From assembly GCA_025453445.1 (NCBI GenBank), contig JALOQJ010000008.1:1-47112 (forward strand): DNA of 47,112 nucleotides. The letters run 5' to 3'. The notes beneath the pieces were generated by a model. The model did no database searches. It was not told the DNA's origin and worked only from the letters and a program-made list of their open reading frames with translations. The position numbers and the translations under genes are program-made. Shown in pieces: positions 15,658-23,892 of this stretch (its first letter is position 1; each line of letters starts with the position of its first letter). Source of the DNA: Candidatus Omnitrophota bacterium (GTDB lineage: Bacteria > Omnitrophota > Gorgyraeia > Gygaellales > Profunditerraquicolaceae).

Positions 15658-17388
15658 TTAACGCAATATCCCGAAATTCAGGATCGTGCCGACAACAAGA
15701 GTAACACTAATCATAATTATTACCGCCTTGATCAAATATCTCAGGCCGAGTTCTTTAAGCATAATCACGAAAGTAGCAACGCAGGGGAAAGAAATTGCCA
15801 AGAGTGTCGCTGAAATGAATAATTGTTTTGCAGTAAGCCCTAATGGCATCAGCAAACCCACTGCCACATCTTTACGCAGAAATCCTATTATTAAGGCGAC
15901 AATCGCTTCTTTAGGCAAACCGAATAGATTTTTAATTACCGGAGCGAACAATCCCGTTACTAAATCAAAAATCTTAGCATACATCAGTATATTGATCAGG
16001 AAAACTCCCAATAAAACAATCGGCACTGCTTCAAAAATAAAACCCTTAATCCGGAAATATAATTTTGCCGCCAGAATATGCAACGGCGGAAAACGGTAAG
16101 GCGGAATTTCCAGTAAAAATTCCGGGCTGTATCCTTTCAGGGTGCGATTCATGATGATACCTAAAGTTAAAATCAAAGAAAACAATACCAGATAAACTCC
16201 GCCGACATACCAACCTCCGAATCCGCCTAACAAACCGAAAATCATCGCCTGCAGCGGAACGCAGGGCACACCGATAGAAATCAGCGTCGAAGCAATAAAC
16301 CTTTCACGCTTGGACTCTAAGACGCGCGTAGCAAGAATACCCGGGACATTGCAACCAAAACCCAATAATATCGGGATAATCGCAAAACCATGCAGCCCCA
16401 ACCTGTGCAGTAGGTTATCCAGCAATATCGCTAAACGCGGCAGGTAACCGATATCCTCCAGAAGGCTCAAGATAAAATAAAATGATGCAATATAAGGCAG
16501 CACCATGGCAAATTCAATATAAGGCGCAGTAGTTAATACTCCGAATGATTGCTTAAAATCAATCTTACCGTTAATCAAATCCCCGATCAGCAAATGATGC
16601 CAGAAACCATCGCCTCCCAGCACATTGCTCAGACGCATTACTAAAGGCTGGTACAAGTCAAAAAACACAGGGTCGCAGATATTGCTAATCATAAACTCGC
16701 CTAAGAAACGCACGATTTTAAACGAAGCATACATTACCACCGCGGATATCAAAAGCCCGCTTAACGGCCTGATCGAAGCATCCTCCAGTAATTCTCTAAA
16801 AGTGTGGTGCCGATGGCTCAACTGCTGCACTGATTCAATAATCCTGCCGATTTCCTTCCAGCGTTCTTCATGGCTGAGCCTATTTCTTACAGCCGGATGT
16901 GCTTCTTTAATCCTTTCTATTAAAAATTTTATCCCTACGCCTGTAACCGCACAAGTAGAAATAACCGGGATTTGCAGTATTTCTTCCAGCTTTTTAATAT
17001 CGAGAGTAATACCTCTATGAGTTGTATCATCACACATATTCAGGCAGGCAATTACTGAGTAGCCGTTTTCAATCAGCTGCAGAGTAAGGAATAAATTCCG
17101 CTCTAGATTAGTAGAGTCGATAATGTTGATAATCGCTACCTCTTCTTTAGGTGATTCACCCAGTATGGAGACTGCTACTTCTTCGGCTTTTGAAGAAGGT
17201 TCCAGCGAATATGTCCCTGGGAGATCCACTACTTCGATTGACTCATCGCGAATTTTTAACTGCCCCCTGAGGATTTCTACGGTAGTGCCGGGATAATTCG
17301 AAGAGATTACCTGCACTCCGGTAAGGCGGGAAAATACGACACTTTTACCAACATTGGGATTTCCCAATAAAAAAATCTTTTTAATCAT
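15658..17388 (-). CDS. feoB: Ferrous iron transport protein B
   Basis: 576 residues, shorter than E. coli FeoB (773). The N-terminal G domain has G1 GNPNVGKS, G3 DLPGTY, G4 NMCD and a G5-like SCAVTG. The C-terminal half has the membrane Gate repeats, including a GFGCNVPGI motif. It is the GTP-coupled Fe2+ permease of the inner membrane. The ATG at 17388 overlaps the feoA stop by 8 nt. A longer frame to 17421 would overlap feoA further and is not needed. Confidence 0.95.
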   Translation of the reverse strand: MIKKIFLLGNPNVGKSVVFSRLTGVQVISSNYPGTTVEILRGQLKIRDESIEVVDLPGTYSLEPSSKAEEVAVSILGESPKEEVAIINIIDSTNLERNLFLTLQLIENGYSVIACLNMCDDTTHRGITLDIKKLEEILQIPVISTCAVTGVGIKFLIERIKEAHPAVRNRLSHEERWKEIGRIIESVQQLSHRHHTFRELLEDASIRPLSGLLISAVVMYASFKIVRFLGEFMISNICDPVFFDLYQPLVMRLSNVLGGDGFWHHLLIGDLINGKIDFKQSFGVLTTAPYIEFAMVLPYIASFYFILSLLEDIGYLPRLAILLDNLLHRLGLHGFAIIPILLGFGCNVPGILATRVLESKRERFIASTLISIGVPCVPLQAMIFGLLGGFGGWYVGGVYLVLFSLILTLGIIMNRTLKGYSPEFLLEIPPYRFPPLHILAAKLYFRIKGFIFEAVPIVLLGVFLINILMYAKIFDLVTGLFAPVIKNLFGLPKEAIVALIIGFLRKDVAVGLLMPLGLTAKQLFISATLLAISFPCVATFVIMLKELGLRYLIKAVIIMISVTLVVGTILNFGILR

Positions 17389-17620
17389 TAATTTCGACGA
17401 TAATTTTTCCGGCCATGCCATGGCCTAAGGCAATTATTGAACGGCCGACTTTAATTGTCACAGGGCCCCTCAAAACAAAGTGGCTAAGTTTGGTAATTTC
17501 CCTACCCCCATAAATCCCCATACCCATCAGCCGGTTCTCCATGACAGCGCCCCCGGAAATTTCCGCGACCTTAGCCTTCTGATTCTTTTTTATCTTCAAT
17601 AAAGATATTTTTTTCACCAC
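17381..17620 (-). CDS. feoA: FeoA-domain protein
   Basis: 79 residues with an SH3-like FeoA fold: ISLLKIKKNQKAKVAEI at the start, RLMGMGIYGG in the middle and IALGHGMAGKIIVEI at the end. It is the small cytoplasmic partner of FeoB. It starts at GTG 17620 (or the adjacent GTG 17617), only 4 nt after the ZIP stop, so both Fe and ZIP transport are probably one transcript. Confidence 0.92.
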   Translation of the reverse strand: MVKKISLLKIKKNQKAKVAEISGGAVMENRLMGMGIYGGREITKLSHFVLRGPVTIKVGRSIIALGHGMAGKIIVEIND

Positions 17621-17624
17621 AGTA

Positions 17625-18368
17625 TCAATGCCCGTGCTGCATCTCCATCAACAGAATAAAGATGATGCCGCTTAAGAAAGCGCAGAATGATAAAACGCTC
17701 TTTTTTAAATCCGCCTGTTTATGCAATTCCGGCACAAGATCACAGGCAGCAATATAAACAAACCCTCCGGCAGTAAAAGGAAGCAGAAAAAGCGAAAAAT
17801 CATGCATATACTCAGAGATAAAATACCCGGCAATTGCTCCCAAAGTACAGGTAAGTGCGGTAAGAAAGTTAAAATAAAGCGCCTTAAATTTAGAAAATCC
17901 TCCGTAAATTAAAACTCCAAAATCTCCGATTTCCTGTGGGATCTCATGAAATATAATTACTAAGGAAGTAATTATACCGAAATGCACACTAACCATAAAA
18001 CTTGAGCCGATTACCAAACCGTCGATAAAATTATGCACGCCATCGCCGATTAGATTCAGATAAGTAAAAACATGTATCGGGCAGACGCCCTCATGGCAGT
18101 GCCGCCAGTGCAGGTATTTTTCCAGAATAAAAAAAGCGCAAAAACCGACGATAAAATAGGAGAAAACAATTTTCGCTCCTGTTTGCTCAAGGGCTTCAGG
18201 AAGAAGGTGAAAAAAAGCGCCGCCCATCAGGCCGCCGGCAGAAAAACCGATTAAAAGAAGAAGTATTCTCTTTAATAAGCCTTCCTTGATCAAAAGACTA
18301 AAAATCCCGATTAAAGATACCAGACTGACAATAATACTTGCACCGATTGCCCAAATTAAATTAATCAT
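17625..18368 (-). CDS. ZIP-family divalent metal transporter
   Basis: 247 residues with eight predicted membrane segments. TM4 has GDGVHNFIDGLVIG and TM5 has HEIPQEIGDFGVL, the paired His/Asp/Glu metal sites of ZIP (GufA-like) transporters; a His-containing loop WRHCHEG follows TM3. It takes up Zn2+, Fe2+ or similar ions. The C-terminus ends MQHGH. The SD is a strong AAGGAGG. Confidence 0.9.
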   Translation of the reverse strand: MINLIWAIGASIIVSLVSLIGIFSLLIKEGLLKRILLLLIGFSAGGLMGGAFFHLLPEALEQTGAKIVFSYFIVGFCAFFILEKYLHWRHCHEGVCPIHVFTYLNLIGDGVHNFIDGLVIGSSFMVSVHFGIITSLVIIFHEIPQEIGDFGVLIYGGFSKFKALYFNFLTALTCTLGAIAGYFISEYMHDFSLFLLPFTAGGFVYIAACDLVPELHKQADLKKSVLSFCAFLSGIIFILLMEMQHGH

Positions 18369-18394
18369 ACTTATCCTCCTTAACTAACTCATTA

Positions 18395-18423
18395 ATCTTA
18401 TCATAAGCAAACCCTTGGCACAA
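18395..18423 (-). promoter_or_regulatory. Possible promoter for ZIP-feoAB
   Basis: TTGTGC (18418-18423) and TAAGAT (18395-18400) are 17 nt apart, in the only sizeable gap (73 nt) before the ZIP gene. The -10 matches 5 of 6 bases with a weaker -35. Confidence 0.42.
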
Positions 18424-18441
18424 TTGTTCTTTTGAGATAAG

Positions 18442-18759
18442 TTATTTCAAGACGGAGGTTATGTAAACGTATCTTAAAATACTTCTACCAATATTTTTTA
18501 CATCGTGGAGGGTCTCAGGCGAAACGTAGATAAACGATTTTTCGCAGGCAACAAAAGATTTTCCTCGACCATAAAAAAAACGCGCTTTCCCTTCAAGGAT
18601 TACGACTGCTTCTTCTTTATTCCCTGTAGTATGCTCACCCACAGATTCTCCGGGCCTTAAAACAACTAAACCCGAACGCAGATTTATCCCGGGGAGATCT
18701 TTTCCCAAGAGCCGTAAGAAATTTTTCTTACCAACAAGCTTAATAGCAGAAAGTTTCAT
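18442..18759 (-). CDS. Small cupin-domain protein
   Basis: 105 residues. It has cupin motif 1 (PGESVGEHTTGNKEEAVVIL, with His and Glu ligands) and motif 2 (SPETLHDVKN). It has a single-domain beta-barrel, probably metal-binding. It follows the zinc-ribbon membrane protein by 5 nt. In a nickel/iron uptake neighbourhood it may be a metal chaperone or sensor, but that is inferred. Confidence 0.8.
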   Translation of the reverse strand: MKLSAIKLVGKKNFLRLLGKDLPGINLRSGLVVLRPGESVGEHTTGNKEEAVVILEGKARFFYGRGKSFVACEKSFIYVSPETLHDVKNIGRSILRYVYITSVLK

Positions 18760-18764
18760 CAGAA

Positions 18765-19121
18765 TTAATGGCTTTTCCCTCTGACCGGTATGCCTTGCGC
18801 ACGTAATTCATCAGTCTTTTCCTTGGAACATTTCATGCATAAAAAAACAGGTTTTTCATTGCTTTTATCATAGCCCGCTGTTTTAATCAGCCGCCAGAGA
18901 TGCGATACTGTGCCGCACTGGTCGCATTTCCCTTCTTTGACGTGCCAAACCTCAACTGCCTTGGAAGTAAAAATAAATTTATCCACCCAGAAAAAAATTG
19001 CACCGCCAATTAAATTCGCAATTACCGTTGACCAGATGCTTGCCCCCATCTTGCGTACCACAATCCAAAGAATGGGTGTACTCAACTGCCAACGAATCAA
19101 ATAAAGAATAAATCTTCTCAT
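18765..19121 (-). CDS. Membrane protein with C-terminal zinc ribbon
   Basis: 118 residues. The N-terminal half has two hydrophobic segments (PILWIVV and TVIANLIGGAIFFWVDKFIF) that resemble part of a GtrA-like domain. The C-terminal half has CDQCG and CMKCS pairs, a four-Cys zinc ribbon. It is read with the NikO gene (27-nt gap). I do not recognise a named family; it may be an accessory of the nickel transporter. Confidence 0.65.
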   Translation of the reverse strand: MRRFILYLIRWQLSTPILWIVVRKMGASIWSTVIANLIGGAIFFWVDKFIFTSKAVEVWHVKEGKCDQCGTVSHLWRLIKTAGYDKSNEKPVFLCMKCSKEKTDELRAQGIPVRGKSH

Positions 19122-19148
19122 ATCTTCTTCCCTTTCATTACCAATAGT

Positions 19149-19886
19149 TTATGTTTTTAATTGAATGCTCAGCGGTTTTTCCAGGCTGCTTGCGCGCAGC
19201 AATTCTTCGTCATAAAGAATCTTTTTTGTCTGGCCATCAGCAGTAATCCTGCCCTGATGCAGGACGATGGTCCGTTCACACAAATCCAAGGCCATATCCA
19301 GATCATGTGTAGCAACTATTTTTGTATGCCGGAAGGTTTTAAGCAGTTCGATTAAGCGCCTGCGCGAACGGGGATCCAAGCTGGAAGTAGGCTCATCCAT
19401 TACCAAGATATCCGGGGACATAGCCAACACCGTTGCAATAGAAACAGAGCGTTTTTCGCCTTGAGAAAGTTTATACGGAGGCCGTTTTGCTAAATGCGCT
19501 ACTCCTACAGTCTCAAGTGAACGGACAACAACGCGCTCCACCTCATCTTTTGCTAATCCAAGATTCAACGGGCCAAAGGCTACATCATCAAAAACTGTCG
19601 GCATGAATAACTGATCGTCGGGATTCTGGAATACCATACCCACACTGCGGCGCACGGCATCTAAATTTTTTTTAGTCAACGGGTAATCTCCGATTTTTAC
19701 TGTTCCCTGCCGGGGAGATAGATAGCCGTTTAGATGAAGTAAAAGCGTTGACTTTCCTGCTCCATTTTCACCGACAAGAGCCACAGACTCGCCATGGGAT
19801 ATACGAAAAGTAACACCCCTTAACCCAACCGTTCCATCCGGGTACGTGTAATGCAAATCGGACGCTTCTACGATATGATGGCTCAT
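19149..19886 (-). CDS. ECF-type nickel/cobalt ABC transporter ATPase (NikO/CbiO)
   Basis: 245 residues. Walker A is GENGAGKS, signature is LSQGEKR, Walker B is ILVMDEPTS; the switch His is in VATHDLD. It energises the NikMQ membrane part. Its ATG overlaps the nikQ stop by 4 nt. The upstream NikR site supports nickel over cobalt as substrate. Confidence 0.92.
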   Translation of the reverse strand: MSHHIVEASDLHYTYPDGTVGLRGVTFRISHGESVALVGENGAGKSTLLLHLNGYLSPRQGTVKIGDYPLTKKNLDAVRRSVGMVFQNPDDQLFMPTVFDDVAFGPLNLGLAKDEVERVVVRSLETVGVAHLAKRPPYKLSQGEKRSVSIATVLAMSPDILVMDEPTSSLDPRSRRRLIELLKTFRHTKIVATHDLDMALDLCERTIVLHQGRITADGQTKKILYDEELLRASSLEKPLSIQLKT

Positions 19887-20695
19887 TTTAAAAGTCCGGT
19901 AATGAAAGTGCCTAATTTTAAGGGGACATTAAAATACCTTAAAAATATAAACAGTGCCCCCCACCCAAAAATAAACATAATTTCCTGATAAGTAATTCTC
20001 ATTGATCTGATAATGCGGATATTGCCATCAAAGCCGCGGCAACACATCGCATAATAAATCCGCTCGGCGCGGTCAAGTGTACGCAACAGTAAATTACCCA
20101 GCAATGAAATAAAGGTTTTAAAGCCCATTGCCCCTGAATGAAACGCTCTAAACGAACCGGCACGGACCATCCTCTCAGCCTCGTCGGACAAAACAAATAT
20201 ATACCGGTAGAAAAATAGAAGCTGAACTACAAATGGCTTGGGCACACCGAATTTTATCAACGCTGCGCATACTGCATTAAAACCGGTTAAGGATACTAAA
20301 ATAAGGGCAGCGGTTACTGTTAGCATAAAACGCAAAACGATGGAAATAAAAGAAACCCATCCACCGGAAATACCTATTGAACCGATATGAAACAATATTC
20401 CCCTATCCATCAGAGGGTTAAAAATACCGACTAGTATAGCAAACGGCGAAACGATTAAAACTTTTTTTAGTAGATACCCTGCCGGCAACCCACTTAAAGC
20501 AATCAGGACTATAGGATAAATAAAAAATGGGGTCAGCACAGCAAGCGCATATCTATCGAAAGAGACTACTGTTACGATAAATATGAATGTAGTGATTAGC
20601 TTAGCTCTTGGGTCCAGGCGATGCAACGGGCTATCGCCGGAAGCTAAAGTATCCATATACCCAATATCAAATGAATTTCTGCCGATATTATTCAT
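19883..20695 (-). CDS. ECF transporter transmembrane protein (NikQ/CbiQ)
   Basis: 270 residues, with about six membrane segments. N-terminal DSPLHRLDPRAKLI and C-terminal AMCCRGFDGNIR are typical CbiQ elements (coupling motif). The ATG at 20695 lacks an SD and lies directly behind a T-run; an in-frame ATG at 20656 near YMDTLASG is a possible alternative start. It is separated from nikM by a promoter and hairpin. Confidence 0.88.
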   Translation of the reverse strand: MNNIGRNSFDIGYMDTLASGDSPLHRLDPRAKLITTFIFIVTVVSFDRYALAVLTPFFIYPIVLIALSGLPAGYLLKKVLIVSPFAILVGIFNPLMDRGILFHIGSIGISGGWVSFISIVLRFMLTVTAALILVSLTGFNAVCAALIKFGVPKPFVVQLLFFYRYIFVLSDEAERMVRAGSFRAFHSGAMGFKTFISLLGNLLLRTLDRAERIYYAMCCRGFDGNIRIIRSMRITYQEIMFIFGWGALFIFLRYFNVPLKLGTFITGLLK

Positions 20696-20739
20696 AAAAA
20701 AATTTAGTGAGCAGCGATAGCTGCTACGCTGCTCACTAA
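20696..20739 (-). terminator. Intrinsic terminator/attenuator in front of nikQ
   Basis: The 13-bp perfect stem TTAGTGAGCAGCG/CGCTGCTCACTAA with a 10-nt loop is followed by A plus seven T on the minus strand, then immediately the nikQ ATG. It fits an intrinsic terminator or attenuator. Confidence 0.8.
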
Positions 20740-20749
20740 TTGTAATTTT

Positions 20750-20777
20750 ATTATATCCCTATATTGCGTACTGTCAA
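20750..20777 (-). promoter_or_regulatory. Consensus promoter just downstream of nikM
   Basis: TTGACA (20772-20777) and TATAAT (20750-20755) are 16 nt apart, both perfect. The -35 overlaps the nikM stop codon. The start site would be only a few bases before the hairpin at 20704-20739. Confidence 0.78.
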
Positions 20778-21796
20778 GCCGCGTTCTTACGCTGCCTAAG
20801 CCCTAAGCCAATTAAAACTGCGACCATCAGGGTTAATATACCTCCCACCAACCCTGACACAGACGTACCTGAATCAACAGCCGGCCATACTGGTTTTGCT
20901 TCAGTTTCAGGCTCGCTTTTTTTAAAACCATAGTCCGGTAAAAAGGCTGTTTTTTCCTGGATGCCGGCTAAAGAAACATGCACACTTTCGTGGCTTTCCA
21001 GCTCTTCTTTACCGGAAGTTTTAAACATTGCCCATTCCAATCCATCCGGGTTGCTGGAAGCAAACCAGCTTAACATTCCTCCTGCAATCACAGCTGCTAA
21101 TACCAAAACCAGTAGGACCTTTTTTATATTCAATTTACCAATCGGAATAGAATTCCTTGCAGCATTTAATATTTCCGGACGCGCTTTCCAGACAAAAGTA
21201 ACTACTGCTGCAGTAACTAAGCCCTCCACAACACCGATAGCCAAATGAATCGGCTGCATTAAAATTACAAACGTACGAAACGGTAATTCCGATATCCCTG
21301 AGAATACCGTTTCAAGGACTACGCCAAAAGCCCCTAGCTGCAAACCAATAATTGCTCCAATGAGAGAACCAAGCATTATTTTCCCCTGTGTAGGGTTGTC
21401 TCCTACAATCTTACGGTAAATCAAAGGATAGACAATAAAACACGGGAAAAACCCAAGGTTAAAAATATTACACCCCAAAGCTAAAAGCCCGCCGTCAGCA
21501 AAAAATAGCGCCTGAACAATTAATACCGAAGCCATAACAAGAAAAGCAGCATAAGGCCCAAGGAGAATTGCTAAAATCATCCCTCCGCCCAGATGCCCGC
21601 TGGAGCCGGTAGCCGGAATACTAAAATTGATCATCTGTGAAGCAAAAATAAAAGCGCCTAATACGCCCATGAGTGGGACTTTATGATTATCTCCCTCTTC
21701 TTTTATTTTCTTGGCGCTGTAACCAATAAGCCCTGCTGTAGCAACCCACATTACACCGCCCACAACAGGAGATATTAAGGCATCGGCCATATGCAT
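20774..21796 (-). CDS. ECF transporter S component NikM fused to a PDGLE (NikN/CbiN-like) domain
   Basis: 340 residues. It starts MHMADAL, and the N-terminal His2 is a metal ligand in NikM/CbiM. The membrane core runs to about residue 205; it is followed by a NPDGLEWAM (PDGLE domain) and a final membrane segment. The fused S + N arrangement is known in nickel ECF systems. Substrate binding is at the extracellular face of the inner membrane. It is followed on the transcript by nikQ after a promoter and terminator. Confidence 0.92.
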   Translation of the reverse strand: MHMADALISPVVGGVMWVATAGLIGYSAKKIKEEGDNHKVPLMGVLGAFIFASQMINFSIPATGSSGHLGGGMILAILLGPYAAFLVMASVLIVQALFFADGGLLALGCNIFNLGFFPCFIVYPLIYRKIVGDNPTQGKIMLGSLIGAIIGLQLGAFGVVLETVFSGISELPFRTFVILMQPIHLAIGVVEGLVTAAVVTFVWKARPEILNAARNSIPIGKLNIKKVLLVLVLAAVIAGGMLSWFASSNPDGLEWAMFKTSGKEELESHESVHVSLAGIQEKTAFLPDYGFKKSEPETEAKPVWPAVDSGTSVSGLVGGILTLMVAVLIGLGLRQRKNAA

Positions 21797-21819
21797 TGTA
21801 TTGCTCCCTTCTTTTTAGA

Positions 21820-23214
21820 TTAAAAATCTATTTGCGCCCTCATCCCACCGACAAAAATGCCGTTAGTATCTTCCAGGATATCTGTGCCAAAAGGATTCCA
21901 GATATATTGAAAATCAGGGCTGATTGCTAAATGATTATTGATATGTATCTTATAATAGGCTTCTAAATGGCCTTCGGCTTTCGCACTTCTTGGCGCAGAA
22001 ATAATATTATCGGTGATTTCTGTTTTCTTATAATTATTAGAAGGAAAAACCTGGCCTACGGCAAATGCCAGAATATCTTTTTCCCTGCCCCAAGGCTTAC
22101 CCTCTACCTGAAAACCGCTGCTCCATGAATGTGCCAGCGAATAATTGAGATCTCCTGTTGCCATAAACGCGGAATCAGGATTATATACGCTGGGATCCTG
22201 CCAGCCATAGCGGCAGAAGGCAGTAACTGTATCAGTAACTTTTTGGTCAAAGCTCAAACCAAAACCATAGCTATTCTCTTTGTCTTTAGTGGCGTCCATC
22301 CATTTTCTGTGATAGGCATTATTGTTCCATCCGTAGAAACGGTAATTACCTGCGAGGTTGAGGAAATTAGTTTTAAAAGTTACCTGCCCGATATTAAAGG
22401 TATTATCAAACATTTTGCTCCAATTATCGCTATTGCTGTTAAACATACCATAGCCCAATTCTATCCATTCTTTTGGCAAATAGGCAACACGAATGCCTGC
22501 GGTATTATCCGGAAATTCAAGCGTCGGAGAATTACGGAATATCCTGCCTAAAAATTGGGTGGTTTCATCATTAGCAACTTCATTCTGGTCAAAATAAGCA
22601 GTGGGATCAAGTTTGCCGAATGTAAGCGCGACCTTATCCTTAAATAACCCCTGCTCATACCACAATTCAGTTACTCTGACATTCTCATGGTCATCGGCAT
22701 CGCGATTAACATTACTGTAAAGCGTTAAATCATCTTCCATGCCGCTGCCTTGCCCGCCTTCAAGATGCAAAAATGCCCTGCCGCCCACCTCATTAAATTC
22801 TTTGGCTAAAGTTATATCCGCAGAATAAGACCCGTCAGTGCGGTTTTTCTTCTTATCTACACCGGAAGTAGCATTATTAACATTATTTGCCCCCTGGACA
22901 ATCATCGTCATGCCTGCGCCTAACTCAAGGCCTTCCATAATCTGCATGGTTTCACCCGGAGCACGATGCAGCTTTACTTCAAATTCCGATAATTTTGATT
23001 CGTATTCAGCGATCTTTTTCTCCTGTACCCGATCTTCTGAATTTTTAGCAGCGATAATTTTATCCTGTTGGGAAACTTTCTCTTCCAAAGCCTCGATACG
23101 CTTTTGCAACTGGCGTACTGTTTCCTCCAATGATGCCTGATCAGCAAATACAGAATTACCGCAGAAAAAAGAAAAAACCAACAAAAATAATACTACTTTC
23201 TTTACTACCGCCAT
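21820..23214 (-). CDS. Outer-membrane porin, OprB-like, with N-terminal coiled coil
   Basis: 464 residues from the ATG at 23214. A signal peptide ends near SVFADQ. A short coiled coil follows (LEETVRQLQKRIEALEEKV), then a long beta-strand-rich carbohydrate-porin-like region, ending in Phe (QIDF), typical of outer-membrane beta-barrels. Located between nikR and nikM, so it is a candidate nickel-related porin rather than a sugar porin. A G10 tract lies in the SD region. Confidence 0.82.
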   Translation of the reverse strand: MAVVKKVVLFLLVFSFFCGNSVFADQASLEETVRQLQKRIEALEEKVSQQDKIIAAKNSEDRVQEKKIAEYESKLSEFEVKLHRAPGETMQIMEGLELGAGMTMIVQGANNVNNATSGVDKKKNRTDGSYSADITLAKEFNEVGGRAFLHLEGGQGSGMEDDLTLYSNVNRDADDHENVRVTELWYEQGLFKDKVALTFGKLDPTAYFDQNEVANDETTQFLGRIFRNSPTLEFPDNTAGIRVAYLPKEWIELGYGMFNSNSDNWSKMFDNTFNIGQVTFKTNFLNLAGNYRFYGWNNNAYHRKWMDATKDKENSYGFGLSFDQKVTDTVTAFCRYGWQDPSVYNPDSAFMATGDLNYSLAHSWSSGFQVEGKPWGREKDILAFAVGQVFPSNNYKKTEITDNIISAPRSAKAEGHLEAYYKIHINNHLAISPDFQYIWNPFGTDILEDTNGIFVGGMRAQIDF

Positions 23215-23221
23215 AAATATA

Positions 23222-23231
23222 CCCCCCCCCC
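23222..23231 (-). repeat. G10 homopolymer in the porin ribosome-binding region
   Basis: Ten consecutive G on the minus strand, fused to a GGAGG core and 7 nt before the porin ATG. Length change would alter SD strength and spacing. Homopolymers of this length are uncommon elsewhere in the window. Confidence 0.8.
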
Positions 23232-23313
23232 TCCATTGTTGTTTGCACCAGCTCAAAGTCATGGTATACTTATGGCTGGGCTTGGTTGTTTAGTATTTTC
23301 GCCAAGTACCGCG

Positions 23314-23347
23314 CCCCGCCGGAATCTTTTGCGAGAGGATGGCGGGG
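23314..23347. repeat. GC-rich inverted repeat between nikR and the porin
   Basis: CCCCGCC (23314-23320) pairs with GGCGGGG (23341-23347) around a 20-nt loop that can pair further (ATC...GAT). There is no T-run on either strand, so a terminator is not supported. The rest of 23215-23406 has no supported ORF. Confidence 0.55.
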
Positions 23348-23406
23348 TGTTACTTTATATACGTTTTTCAAATTCGTGCTACGATTAAACAAAAAAATAA
23401 TACTTA

Positions 23407-23820
23407 CTACAATTCTTTACCGGTTGAGGACATGCTTAAGGCCCCATGCTTAACTCCTTTGATCGCCTTTAAGGTATCTGCTAATTCTTGCGCATCCTTA
23501 GAAGATCCTTTTATCGCAATAATTTCTAGGCAATTATCATGGTCGAGATGAACATGCTGCGTAGAAATGATTATTTTCTGAAAATCATGCTGGATATCGG
23601 TTATCTTATTTAAGAGCTCTCTTTTATGATGATCATAAATTAAAGTAATTGCCCCGGAAATCTCTTTATTCCCTTTCCACTCGGCCTTTACCAGATCTTC
23701 GCGGATTAAATCACGGATAGCTTCGGAGCGATTAGCGTAATTTTTGATCTTGCGGTGAGAATCAAATTTACGCAGTAAATCCTTTTCCAAAGAAATCCCG
23801 AATCGTACCAAAAAAGACAT
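23407..23820 (-). CDS. nikR: Nickel-responsive regulator NikR
   Basis: 137 residues: an N-terminal ribbon-helix-helix (LVRFGISLEKDLL, then NRSEAIRDLIRE) and a C-terminal ACT-like nickel domain. The Ni ligands are visible with spacing of E. coli H76, H87, H89, C95: H78 (IQHDF), H89 and H91 (TQHVH), C97. It represses nickel uptake genes when Ni is sufficient. An AAAGGA SD precedes the ATG. It leads the porin-nikMQO run. Confidence 0.96.
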   Translation of the reverse strand: MSFLVRFGISLEKDLLRKFDSHRKIKNYANRSEAIRDLIREDLVKAEWKGNKEISGAITLIYDHHKRELLNKITDIQHDFQKIIISTQHVHLDHDNCLEIIAIKGSSKDAQELADTLKAIKGVKHGALSMSSTGKEL

Positions 23821-23839
23821 ACCGTTCCTTTTTTAGATT

Positions 23840-23866
23840 GTATTACGAATATCAAAATTGTAACAC
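23840..23866 (-). promoter_or_regulatory. nikR: NikR operator
   Basis: GTGTTAC-N13-GTAATAC (read on minus) is a near-perfect match to the GTGTTAC-N13/14-GTAACAC NikR box known from non-enterobacterial NikR regulons. It overlaps the -10 of the nikR promoter and sits 19 nt before the nikR ATG, so nikR is likely autoregulated. Confidence 0.82.
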
Positions 23867-23884
23867 TAAGAAATTACTTGTCAA
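23857..23884 (-). promoter_or_regulatory. nikR promoter
   Basis: TTGACA (23879-23884) and TACAAT (23857-23862), 16 nt apart. The -10 is inside the NikR box, so bound NikR would exclude RNA polymerase. Confidence 0.75.
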
Positions 23885-23892
23885 GCGGAATC

